Positions 16,095 through 24,355 of a stretch of DNA of 64,000 nt are shown here, in pieces (position 1 is the first letter of the stretch; every line of letters begins with the position of its first letter). The stretch is taken from the NCBI GenBank assembly GCA_020354625.1, contig CP070651.1, forward strand, positions 1,834,595-1,898,594, written 5' to 3'. The stretch comes from Trueperaceae bacterium (lineage in GTDB: Bacteria; Deinococcota; Deinococci; Deinococcales; Trueperaceae). The notes under the pieces were generated by a model. It was not told where the DNA came from. It saw nothing but the letters and a program-made list of their open reading frames with translations, and ran no database searches. The position numbers and the translations under genes were made by a program.

Positions 16095-17084
16095 ATGACA
16101 GGTATTTCCCGTTTTGGCCGACGCTTCCTGCAGATGGTTTTCGTCTTGTGGGCGGTGGCCACCATCTTATTTTTTCTCTTTCGGCTGGCTCCCGGCTCGC
16201 CGCTGGCGGCCTATATCGAGCCGACTTTTACCCAGGAGCAGCAGGAGTCGATCCTGCGGCGCTTCGGCCTGGATCGTCCCGTGCACGTGCAGTACGGCAT
16301 CTATCTGCTGAACCTCCTCAAAGGCGACTTGGGGGACTCTTTTCACCTCAGCGGCTCGGTAGCCTCGATCGTCCGCGACGTGTTCCCCTACACCATCGCT
16401 CTCACCCTGGTATCGCTCATCATCGCCTACATTATCGGGGTGCTGGCCGGCGCGTTTTTAGCCTGGCGGCGGGGGAGCGTGTTCGAGGGGATCACCATCC
16501 CCCTGGTGCTCACCACCCGCGCCGCGCCCGAGTTCTGGCTCGGCATGATCTTGCTGGCCTTTTTCAGCTTCAAGCTGGGTTGGTTCCCGGCGGGGGGTGC
16601 GCTCAGCCCCGGGGCGGAATTCCCGAACAACTTCGCCCGCTTCTTTTCGTTCGACTTCTTGCGGCACCTGTTTCTACCCGGGCTTACCTTGGCCATCTAC
16701 CTGCACGGTTTGCCGCTCCTCTTGATGCTCTCGAACATGCTCGAGATCATGCAAGACGACTTCGTGACCATGGCCGAGATGAAGGGGTTGTCGACCTGGA
16801 CGATCCTGGTGCGCCACGCCGCCCGCAACGCCCTATTGCCGGTGGTCACTGCGTTCGCCCTGGGAGTCGGCTACTCGATCGGCGGCAACGTGGTGGTCGA
16901 GACGGTCTTTAGTTGGCCCGGTCTGGGGCGGGTTCTGGTGCGGGCGGTGGCCTCCAGCGACTACCCGTTGGCGCAGGGCGCGTTCTTTGTGATCGCGGTG
17001 GTGATGATCTTTATGAACTTTATCGCCGATCTCCTCTACAGCTCGCTCGACCCGAGGGTATCAAGTGGCGACGCCAAACACTAG
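16095..17084 (+). CDS. peptide-type ABC transporter permease (DppB/OppB-like)
   Basis: A 329-residue inner-membrane permease. The first helix and FRLAPGSP motif are typical of DppB/OppB. The coupling EAA loop appears as MAEMKGLSTWTILVRHAARNALLPV near 222-247. About six membrane helices are visible. It pairs with the DppC-like permease whose start overlaps its end by 20 bp. The transported solute is probably a peptide or similar small molecule, inferred from family and neighbours. Confidence 0.9.
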   Translation: MTGISRFGRRFLQMVFVLWAVATILFFLFRLAPGSPLAAYIEPTFTQEQQESILRRFGLDRPVHVQYGIYLLNLLKGDLGDSFHLSGSVASIVRDVFPYTIALTLVSLIIAYIIGVLAGAFLAWRRGSVFEGITIPLVLTTRAAPEFWLGMILLAFFSFKLGWFPAGGALSPGAEFPNNFARFFSFDFLRHLFLPGLTLAIYLHGLPLLLMLSNMLEIMQDDFVTMAEMKGLSTWTILVRHAARNALLPVVTAFALGVGYSIGGNVVVETVFSWPGLGRVLVRAVASSDYPLAQGAFFVIAVVMIFMNFIADLLYSSLDPRVSSGDAKH

Positions 17085-17988
17085 CTTACGGACCGCCCGG
17101 CCGTCTCGCTGGCGGCTCTTCGTCCGCTCTCTGGCCGGCACCGGTGCCTTGCTGTTGCGCGACCCGTATGCGCTCTTCGGCACGGTGGTCTATGCGCTTT
17201 TTGTGTTGATCGCGCTTTTCGCCGAGCAGCTGGCGCCCTTCGACCCTCTGGAGATCCTTTTTACCCCCGAAGGTAACTTGGCGGCCGATCTGAGGCCGAG
17301 CCGGGAGCACCCGCTCGGCACCACCAGCCTGGCGCGCGACGTCTACTCCCAACTCCTCTACGGCACCCGTAGCGCCCTGTTGGTGGGGGTCACCGCGGCT
17401 TTTTGCGTGGTCGCCATCGGTACGGTGGTGGGTCTGGTGGCCGGTTACTTCGGCGGCCTGGTGGACACCGTGCTCATGCGTCTGGCCGATATCGCCTTCG
17501 GCATCCCGTTCCTGCCCTTCGTGATCGTGTTGGCCGCCTTTTTGGAGCCGAGCGTCTGGAACGTGGTGCTGGCGATGGCGCTGATCTTGTGGCGCGATAC
17601 CGGCCGGGTGATCCGCAGCCAGGTACTGACCGTGCGCGAGCGTTCGTATGTGGAGGCCGCGCGGGTGACGGGCTCGAGCACGCCGCGCATCATCTTCTTG
17701 CACATCGCCCCCAACATATTGCCGCTCTCGTTCCTTTACGGTTCGATCGCGGTGGGTTGGGCGATCCTCACCGAGGCCAGCATCAGCTTCCTCGGTTTCG
17801 GTGACTCCAACGTAATCTCGTGGGGCTATATGTTGCAAGATGCGTTTGTTTCCCAAGCGCTTTCGCGCGGTTCCTATTACTGGTTCGTGCCGCCGGGAAT
17901 AGCGATCGTGCTGGTGGTGACGGCCGGCTTTTTCATCAGCCGGGGCTACGAAGAGCTGCTCTTTCCGAGGTTGAGAGAGGAAGATTAG
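17065..17988 (+). CDS. peptide-type ABC transporter permease (DppC/OppC-like)
   Basis: A 307-residue permease starting at GTG within the 3' end of the dppB-like gene. The N-terminal helix is followed by the characteristic HPLGTTSLARDVYSQLLYGTR segment (about 80-100). The EAA loop lies in SYVEAARVTGSSTPRIIFLHIAPN (about 192-215). Six helices fit the DppC/OppC fold. It forms the second half of the membrane channel. Confidence 0.9.
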   Translation: MATPNTSLRTARPSRWRLFVRSLAGTGALLLRDPYALFGTVVYALFVLIALFAEQLAPFDPLEILFTPEGNLAADLRPSREHPLGTTSLARDVYSQLLYGTRSALLVGVTAAFCVVAIGTVVGLVAGYFGGLVDTVLMRLADIAFGIPFLPFVIVLAAFLEPSVWNVVLAMALILWRDTGRVIRSQVLTVRERSYVEAARVTGSSTPRIIFLHIAPNILPLSFLYGSIAVGWAILTEASISFLGFGDSNVISWGYMLQDAFVSQALSRGSYYWFVPPGIAIVLVVTAGFFISRGYEELLFPRLREED

Positions 17989-18083
17989 CGAGGGGTTTCG
18001 GTGCAGACAGGGATGATGGCGAGGGTGAGGTTCGAGGGGGCGATGTTGTCAAAAGATACTAGATTCGTGAGGGGTCTGCGGTC

Positions 18084-19085
18084 TTGATCCTCACCATCGA
18101 AGATCTCAAGGTTCACTACCGTTCCCGGCGGGGCGCCGTCCAGGCGGTCGATGGTGCCGACTTGTCCGTGCCCAAAGGGCAGATCATGGGTCTGGTGGGC
18201 GAGTCCGGCTGCGGTAAGACCACCCTGGCCAGGGCGATCATGGGGGTGTTGCCCAGAAACGGTCTTTTGGCTGGAGGCAAGATTCACTTCGACGGCCGGG
18301 AGTTGCGGGCTCGAGACGAGAGCGCCCTGCGAGCGCTTCGTTGGCGCGATATCTCCTTCATCCCCCAGAGTGCCATGAACTCGCTCGACCCCGTCTACCG
18401 GGTCGGCGACCAGCTCAAAGAGGTGCTGGTGCAGCGCGGCGGCTATGCCCGCGAGCGGGCGACGGAACGGTCGGTGGAGCTCTTTGGGTTGGTGGGTCTC
18501 GATCCGGCGCGGCTCCGCGACTACCCGCACCAGTTCTCGGGCGGGATGCGCCAGCGGGCGGCTATCGCCCTCGCTCTGGCGCTCGACCCCAAGCTGATCA
18601 TCGCCGATGAGCCGGTAACGGCCCTCGACGTGATCGTGCAGCGCCAGATTCTCGATACCCTCAAAGAGCTGCAGCGCCAGCTCCGCTTATCGGTGTTGCT
18701 GGTGACCCACGATATCAGCGTGGTGGCCTACGTTTGCGATCAGGTGGCGGTGATGTACGCCGGGCGGGTGGTCGAGTCGGGTCCGGCGCAGGTGGTCCTG
18801 ACCCGGCCCTTCCACCCCTATACCATGGGCCTCTATAACGCTTTTCCCGACCTCGAGCGCGCCACCGGCGAGCTGACCCCGATCGAGGGCAGCCCTCCGG
18901 ACCTGCGAACCCCACCCGAGGGGTGCCGCTTCGAAGCGCGTTGCCCCTTCGCTGTCAGCGATTGTGGCAAGGCTCCTGCCCTCGAGGAGATCGAGCAGGG
19001 GCACCAGGTGGCTTGTTGGCGTGCCGGCGAAGCGGTCCAACTCAGGGAACAGGCTGCGGAGGTGAGTACGTGGCAGCGCTCGTAG
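18084..19085 (+). CDS. peptide-type ABC transporter ATP-binding protein (DppD/OppD-like)
   Basis: A 333-residue ATPase. Walker A is GESGCGKTT (about 39-47), the Q-loop is in FIPQSAMNSLDP, the signature is FSGGMRQR and Walker B is LIIADEPVTALD. The C-terminal oligopeptide-transporter extension is present with its conserved cysteines (GCRFEARCP, a later Cys and the final CW). The start appears to be TTG at 18084, 95 bp after the permease gene; no ATG fits the conserved N-terminus. It energises import with the partner ATPase downstream. Confidence 0.9.
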   Translation: MILTIEDLKVHYRSRRGAVQAVDGADLSVPKGQIMGLVGESGCGKTTLARAIMGVLPRNGLLAGGKIHFDGRELRARDESALRALRWRDISFIPQSAMNSLDPVYRVGDQLKEVLVQRGGYARERATERSVELFGLVGLDPARLRDYPHQFSGGMRQRAAIALALALDPKLIIADEPVTALDVIVQRQILDTLKELQRQLRLSVLLVTHDISVVAYVCDQVAVMYAGRVVESGPAQVVLTRPFHPYTMGLYNAFPDLERATGELTPIEGSPPDLRTPPEGCRFEARCPFAVSDCGKAPALEEIEQGHQVACWRAGEAVQLREQAAEVSTWQRS

Positions 19086-20047
19086 AAGTCGACGGCCTCA
19101 AGAAGCACTTCCCGGTCAAAGGAACGATCCTCGAGTCGCTAAGAGGCCAGCGGCAAGTAGTCCGTGCCGTGGACGGGGTCAGCTTTCGCCTCGAGCAAGG
19201 CGAAAGCGTCGGTTTGGTCGGTGAGTCGGGTTGCGGCAAGACGACGACCGGACGCCTACTCCTCAAGTTGCTCGAGCCGACCGAGGGGAGCATCCGCTTC
19301 GACTCCCAAGAGGTCGGAGCCCTGGAAGGGCCGGAGCTCAAAGCGTTCCGGCGCCAGGTGCAGCTGATCTTCCAGAACCCTTTCGAGGCCCTCAACCCGC
19401 GCTTTACCGTCTACCGTTCGCTGGCCGAACCGCTGGTGAACGCGGGCATCCCCAAAGATGAACACCCCGAGCGGATGCACAGGGCGATGGAGCATGTGCA
19501 TCTGCACGACACCGACCTCTACTACGACAAATTCCCACACCAACTTTCAGGTGGACAGCTTCAACGCGTGGTGCTGGCCCGGGCGCTGGTGCTCGAGCCG
19601 AGCTTCGTCGTCGCCGATGAGCCGGTGTCGATGCTCGATGTGAGCGTCAGGGCGGGGATCCTCAACGTCATGCGTGAGGCGCGCGACACCCTCGGCCTTA
19701 CGGCTGTATATATCTCTCACGACCTGGCGCTGGTGCGCTACGTGTGCGAGCGCACCATCGTCATGTATCTCGGCAAGGTCATGGAGGATGGCCCCACCGA
19801 AACGGTCATCAAGGAGCCGGCCCACCCCTACACTCAGGCGCTGGTGCAGGCGGTGCCCACTCCCCACCCCGATCAGTCGCACGACCCTCTGCCGATCCAC
19901 GGCGGGGTTCCCGACGCCAAGGCTCCCCCGTCGGGATGCCGCTTTCGAGACCGCTGCCCGCATGCCTTCGAGCGGTGTGCCCTCGAGGAGCCGAAGGCGC
20001 GTGAACTCGCTCCCGGGCATGTCGTCTACTGCCATTTGCACGATTGA
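19070..20047 (+). CDS. peptide-type ABC transporter ATP-binding protein (DppF/OppF-like)
   Basis: A 325-residue ATPase. I place the start at GTG 19070, behind GCGGAGGTGAG and overlapping the preceding gene by 16 bp. The frame is open further upstream, but the family N-terminus (LVEVDGLKKHFPVKG) begins here. Walker A is GESGCGKTT, the Q-loop LIFQNPFEALNPR, the signature LSGGQLQR, Walker B FVVADEPVSMLD. The C-terminal Cys-rich extension GCRFRDRCP..C is present. It completes the transporter. Confidence 0.9.
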   Translation: MAALVEVDGLKKHFPVKGTILESLRGQRQVVRAVDGVSFRLEQGESVGLVGESGCGKTTTGRLLLKLLEPTEGSIRFDSQEVGALEGPELKAFRRQVQLIFQNPFEALNPRFTVYRSLAEPLVNAGIPKDEHPERMHRAMEHVHLHDTDLYYDKFPHQLSGGQLQRVVLARALVLEPSFVVADEPVSMLDVSVRAGILNVMREARDTLGLTAVYISHDLALVRYVCERTIVMYLGKVMEDGPTETVIKEPAHPYTQALVQAVPTPHPDQSHDPLPIHGGVPDAKAPPSGCRFRDRCPHAFERCALEEPKARELAPGHVVYCHLHD

Positions 20048-20054
20048 TGGGACG

Positions 20055-20081
20055 TTTCGATCTGGCGTAGCCAGATCGAAA
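20055..20081. other. perfect stem-loop downstream of the transporter genes
   Basis: A 12-bp perfect stem (TTTCGATCTGGC and GCCAGATCGAAA) with a 3-nt loop, 7 nt after the last ATPase gene. On the plus strand the stem is followed by A-rich rather than T-rich sequence. It is therefore not a standard intrinsic terminator, but it may block 3' exonucleases. Confidence 0.6.
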
Positions 20082-20174
20082 AGAACAGGAACTCATGCGA
20101 GGTCAGGTTGTGGTCGTCGGTAGACGGTTCTCGTAGACAGACTTCGGTTGGGCTGAGCAGGGAGAGGAGGAGAG

Positions 20175-21350
20175 ATGCTGACCCTCGTTTTTGCCAAGGG
20201 GATCGTCGATGGAACCGGCACGGGGTTCCACCCTGAGAAGGCGCTTTTAGTCGAGGAGGGACGGATCGTCGAGGTGGCGCCGGTTGAAAAGCTGCGGCCG
20301 CGTGCCGATGAGGTGCTCGACCTCGGCGATACCGTCCTGCTGCCCGGCTTTATCGATGCCCACACCCACATCACCGTCCGGCCCGGCGAAGGGGATCAGC
20401 ACGGTCAACTGGCTAAGCCGGTCGTCTGGCAGGCGCTGCGCGGTGTAGAAAACGTACGTAGGATGCTGTTGTCGGGGGTTACTACGGCTCGGATCATGGG
20501 GGAGCGGGCCGGCATCGACTTCGCCTTCAAGCAGGCCACGCGCAGCCAAGAGGTGTTGGGTCCCCGTCTGCGCGTCTCCGGCACGGCGCTCAGCGCTTCG
20601 CACGGGCACGGGGCGGCTCTGGGCGTCGCCGACGGCGTCGACGAGATCCGTAAGGTGGTGAGGGAAAACCTCCGCAACGGGGCCGATCACATCAAGCTGT
20701 TCGTGACCGGTGGGGTGTCGAGCTCCGGTACCGATGTCTACGCCTACCACTATTCCCGGGAGGAGATTCGGGCGGCGGTGGAGGAGGCGCACCGGGCCGG
20801 CCTTCGGGTGGCGGTGCACGCACACGGGGGCGAGGGCGTGGATCTCTGCGTCGAAGAGGGGGTCGACTCGATCGAACATGGGGGGCTCCTGACCGCGGGA
20901 AACATCGAAAAGATGACTTCTGCCGGTAGCTGGCTGGTACTAACCAACACCATCGCCTTTCATCCGTCTGGAATCGAACAGGGGGACGCCCAGAACCCGG
21001 GCATCATCTCCAAGTTGAAGCGGGTGCGCGAGATCAGGGAGGTGACCTTCCAAGAGATCCTCGAGGCGAAGGTGCCGTACGCGCTCGGGACCGATTCGAT
21101 GCACGGCCTCTTCGGTTATGAGATCGAGTGGCTGGTGGAGCACGGTGTTTCGCCGGAGGATGCGATTCAGGCTGCCACCCGGCGTGGTGCAGAGGTGCTC
21201 GGCTTGGAGAATGAGCTCGGTACGCTCGAGCCGGGTAAAGCAGCCGATATCGTGGCGGTAGCGGGGAACCCGTTAGAGGACATCCACGCCGTCTTCCGCG
21301 TGGCTGCCGTATTAAAAGGAGGACGACTCTTGTGGATCGGTGGGAGGTAG
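20175..21350 (+). CDS. metal-dependent amidohydrolase family protein
   Basis: A 391-residue amidohydrolase close to the Xaa-Pro dipeptidase/imidazolonepropionase-like group. The metal residues are present: HTH (His63, His65), the candidate carboxylated Lys174 in HIKLF, His215 and His217 in VHAHGG, His235 in SIEHGG and Asp307 in GTDS. The terminal LEPGKAADIVAVAGNPLEDI is the usual beta-sandwich closure. It hydrolyses an amide bond, plausibly in a dipeptide imported by the transporter just upstream. It has a strong ribosome-binding site (GGAGAGGAGGAG). Confidence 0.88.
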   Translation: MLTLVFAKGIVDGTGTGFHPEKALLVEEGRIVEVAPVEKLRPRADEVLDLGDTVLLPGFIDAHTHITVRPGEGDQHGQLAKPVVWQALRGVENVRRMLLSGVTTARIMGERAGIDFAFKQATRSQEVLGPRLRVSGTALSASHGHGAALGVADGVDEIRKVVRENLRNGADHIKLFVTGGVSSSGTDVYAYHYSREEIRAAVEEAHRAGLRVAVHAHGGEGVDLCVEEGVDSIEHGGLLTAGNIEKMTSAGSWLVLTNTIAFHPSGIEQGDAQNPGIISKLKRVREIREVTFQEILEAKVPYALGTDSMHGLFGYEIEWLVEHGVSPEDAIQAATRRGAEVLGLENELGTLEPGKAADIVAVAGNPLEDIHAVFRVAAVLKGGRLLWIGGR

Positions 21351-21355
21351 CTTGA

Positions 21356-22414
21356 GTGGCGACGATGCGAGCTGCGGTGGTGCGCGAGCACGGTGGGTAT
21401 GACAAGGTGCGTGTCGAACGCATCCCAAGGCCTGAGTTGGAAGCGCCGGATGAAGCCATTGTGCGGGTAGCCGCCTGCGCGCTCAACCGGCTCGATCTGT
21501 TTGCGCGCAGAGGTCTCACGGGTCCGGGCGTTCGCGGGGTGCATTTGCCGAGCATCACCGGCGTCGACGTGGCCGGGGAGGTGGACGAGGTCGGATCTGC
21601 CGTAGAGAACGTCGCGCCCGGGGACCGGGTGGTGATCTACCCGTCGCTGAGCTGCGGTGTCTGCGAGGCGTGTGAGCGCGGTGAGCAGACGATGTGCCGC
21701 CGCTACCGCATCTTTGGTGAGGATACCGATGGGGGGTTGGCCGAATACTGCCGGATTCCCGCCCGCAATTTGGAGCGGTTGCCCGAGTCGGTCTCGTTCG
21801 TCGATGCCGCGGCGGTACCGGTGGCGGCCACCACCACCTGGCGGATGCTCAAGGTCGCCGGTCTCAAGCCGACCGACCGAGTGTTGGTGCTCGGTGCCGG
21901 TGGCGGTGTGGGTAGCGCCGCAGTACAGTTGGCCCACGCGTGTGGTGCGGTCGTCTTTGCCGTTACACGAGGGCAGATGAGAGTGGATGCGCTGCGCCGA
22001 CTCGGTGCCCAGCGGGTAATCGACCGCGCTCGGGAAGCGTTCGAGGCGGTGGTCGCATCCGAGACGGACGGACGAGGAGTAGACATCATCATCAACCCCG
22101 TCGGCGGCAACACCTGGCGAAGCGCCATCAAGAGTCTGGCCATGGGCGGCCGGATGGCGATCTGCGGCGCCACCATCGGGGACACCCCGGAACTCAGCAT
22201 TCGTGAAATCTACCAGTCACACCGCCAGATTCTCGGGGCCCCCATGGGCAACCGGGCGGATTTCAGAGAAGTTCTCGACCTCCTCTACCGCGGGGCATTC
22301 AAACCGGCTGTCCACGCGGTTTTGCCGCTCGAAGAGATTGCTGAGGCCCACCGCCTGCTCGAAGAGGGGGAAGCTTTTGGCAAGGTGGTGATCGGTGTCT
22401 CGGAGGCCGGCTGA
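21356..22414 (+). CDS. zinc-binding dehydrogenase (medium-chain alcohol dehydrogenase family)
   Basis: A 352-residue MDR protein. The structural zinc lobe carries Cys100, 103, 106 and 114. The catalytic-site Cys41 is in AACALNRLD. The Rossmann motif GAGGGVGSAA is near 177-186. It oxidises an alcohol or reduces a carbonyl or enone with NAD(P); the lack of a conventional CGSDxH motif leaves the subfamily open. The start is GTG behind GGTGGGAGG, 5 bp after the amidohydrolase stop, so the two are co-transcribed. It ends convergently with the second racemase gene. Confidence 0.88.
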   Translation: MATMRAAVVREHGGYDKVRVERIPRPELEAPDEAIVRVAACALNRLDLFARRGLTGPGVRGVHLPSITGVDVAGEVDEVGSAVENVAPGDRVVIYPSLSCGVCEACERGEQTMCRRYRIFGEDTDGGLAEYCRIPARNLERLPESVSFVDAAAVPVAATTTWRMLKVAGLKPTDRVLVLGAGGGVGSAAVQLAHACGAVVFAVTRGQMRVDALRRLGAQRVIDRAREAFEAVVASETDGRGVDIIINPVGGNTWRSAIKSLAMGGRMAICGATIGDTPELSIREIYQSHRQILGAPMGNRADFREVLDLLYRGAFKPAVHAVLPLEEIAEAHRLLEEGEAFGKVVIGVSEAG

Positions 22415-22429
22415 GGTCTGAGATTCGCC

Positions 22430-23134
22430 TTAGCTCACCGCCAACTTACGCGGGCTTGGGAAGGTCACGGGGCTGTGTGTGAGGCCGGACCCGACCAGCA
22501 TCTCGGCGGCCCGCAGCGAGAGCAGCACCGAGTTGATGACGGGTACGCCCACACCTGCCTCGATCTGAGGGGCGAGGAGCGACATGCTGGCACAGCCGAA
22601 GACGAGCAGTTCGGCGCCGTCATCCTGCACGCAGGTGCGACCCAACGAGATCAGGGTGTCTACGGTGTTCTGGTCGGCTTGCCGGAAGGCCTCGACCGGC
22701 AAGTCGAGCGAGCGTATAGAGGCCACGAACGGGGTCATACCGGTCTTGTGAACCTGTTCTCTGGCCAGCGGGACCGTCTCTTTCAGGGGCGTGAGCACCG
22801 AGAAGTGGTGCGCCAGCATGCGTGCGGTCAGCAGGGCGGTCTCGCCCGGCGCGATCACCGGGATGCGCACCAGCTCGCGCGCCGTCTCGACGCCTGGGTC
22901 GCCGAAACAGCCGGTGATCACCCCGTCGAAACCGCGGCGCTCGGCCGCCTGGCAGCGTTCCACCACCCAGTAGGCCAGCTCGAGCTCTTCGAGCCGCGAT
23001 TCGATGCTGGAGGGTTTGTCGCGCGTTCCCTTGAAGTCGGATAGGTTGTCGAGGGTTACGCCGGGGCTGGCGTGCTGCTGCAAGTATGAAAGCCGTGCGT
23101 CGTTTCCGAGAAAGCAGAGTTTCACCGCCACCAC
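22430..23134 (-). CDS. aspartate/glutamate/hydantoin racemase family protein, second copy
   Basis: A 234-residue homologue of the racemase at 13634-14389. The two cysteines are Cys76 (ITGCFGDPG) and Cys181 (VFGCASMS). Similarity between the two runs along the whole length, including the PVI(G/A)PGE motif and the SGLTHS C-terminus. Its GTG start overlaps the end of the M19 dipeptidase gene by 13 bp, so the two are translationally coupled. Racemase plus dipeptidase fits processing of peptides with D-residues, an inference from context. Confidence 0.83.
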   Translation of the reverse strand: MVAVKLCFLGNDARLSYLQQHASPGVTLDNLSDFKGTRDKPSSIESRLEELELAYWVVERCQAAERRGFDGVITGCFGDPGVETARELVRIPVIAPGETALLTARMLAHHFSVLTPLKETVPLAREQVHKTGMTPFVASIRSLDLPVEAFRQADQNTVDTLISLGRTCVQDDGAELLVFGCASMSLLAPQIEAGVGVPVINSVLLSLRAAEMLVGSGLTHSPVTFPSPRKLAVS

Positions 23135-24324
23135 ACCTCTTTGAGGGCCCGCATGATGTTGCCGCCGATGATCTTGGCGATGTCACCGTCGCTGTAGCCG
23201 TGTGTGACGAGCCAGCGCACGATGTTGGGGAAGGCCTCGGCGGGGTTCTCGAGGCCCTCGACGTACTCGACCCGCTCGTACTCGACGCCGGCGTGGGACT
23301 TGCCGATCGAAAGTGGTCCGGCGAGCAGGCGGTGCAGGCCGACGTGATCGCCGAAGAGAACGTCGGGGCCCAAGGCCACGTGGTCGATGCCGACCAGGTC
23401 GGCTACGTATTCGACGTGCTCCATAAAGGGTTCGATCGAGTGCCGGGTGTTTTTTGGGGTCAGGGTGGTATGGGGCGCGGCCTCGATGCCGATGACGCCT
23501 CCCTTTTCGGCGCAGGCTTTGATGACCTCATCGGGCTTCAGCCGCCGGGTATTCCAAAGCGCCCGCGCGCCGGCGTGGGTGATGAACACCGGTCGGTCGC
23601 TGGCCTCGATGGTGTCGAGTGCGGTCTGATCGCCCGAGTGCGAGATGTCGATGGCGATGCCGAGCTTGTTCATGCGCTTCACGGCCTCGCGCCCGAATTG
23701 GGTCAGGCCCCCGTCGCCCGCCTCGCGCAAGCCGGCACCGAGCGAGTTCCCCTCGCTGTAGGCGATGCCCATCGAGCGCACACCGATGCCGTAGAGGATG
23801 TCGATCCGGTCGAGTTCGTTTTCGATCATGCTCGAGGACTCGAGCGAGACGATGAAGCCGATCTGACCGTTCGCTTTGGCGCGCTCGATATCCTCGGTGG
23901 TCAGCGCCAGCACCACCATGTCCTGGTGGGCGATGTCGCTGAGCCTGAGCCCGATGTCGGTGATGATGTCGTCCCACTTCCAGCCGGCCTTGGAGGTGAT
24001 CATGGCGGTGCCGTCCATCATGGCATCGAACACCGCGTCGAGGCCTGAGTGGCTCAAGCCCTCGTAGCCGGTCCAGTCGCGCCCCTGGCGGCGGAACTCG
24101 AAGAAGTCCTCCAAGTTCTTCGGGGCGACGAAACAGTGATCGTGGAGCGAGATCACGATGTTCTCTTCGAAGAGGCGCTCGACGCGGGCCTCTTGCGCCT
24201 CGGAGACCGGGTAGGTAAAGGGTTCGACCCGGCCGATCTCGTCTACCAGCTCGAACGCCTTGTAGTCGACGCCTGCTTCGAGATACTGGTAGGATTTGTA
24301 GCCCTTGTAGTTCTTCTTTTGCAT
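23122..24324 (-). CDS. membrane dipeptidase (peptidase M19, renal dipeptidase-like)
   Basis: A 400-residue M19 protein. The zinc residues are recognisable: His61 and His63 of SLHDHC, Glu162 in VSLESSS, His229 in DISHSGD and His250 in ITHAGAR. The catalytic-site Asp321 is in GIDHVALGPD. No signal peptide is visible, so it is probably cytoplasmic, as in many bacterial homologues. M19 enzymes cleave dipeptides and tolerate D-residues at the C-terminal position, which suits the neighbouring racemase and transporter. Confidence 0.9.
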   Translation of the reverse strand: MQKKNYKGYKSYQYLEAGVDYKAFELVDEIGRVEPFTYPVSEAQEARVERLFEENIVISLHDHCFVAPKNLEDFFEFRRQGRDWTGYEGLSHSGLDAVFDAMMDGTAMITSKAGWKWDDIITDIGLRLSDIAHQDMVVLALTTEDIERAKANGQIGFIVSLESSSMIENELDRIDILYGIGVRSMGIAYSEGNSLGAGLREAGDGGLTQFGREAVKRMNKLGIAIDISHSGDQTALDTIEASDRPVFITHAGARALWNTRRLKPDEVIKACAEKGGVIGIEAAPHTTLTPKNTRHSIEPFMEHVEYVADLVGIDHVALGPDVLFGDHVGLHRLLAGPLSIGKSHAGVEYERVEYVEGLENPAEAFPNIVRWLVTHGYSDGDIAKIIGGNIMRALKEVWWR

Positions 24325-24355
24325 AGATTGATGGCCCTTTCTGCCTAGGCTGCGT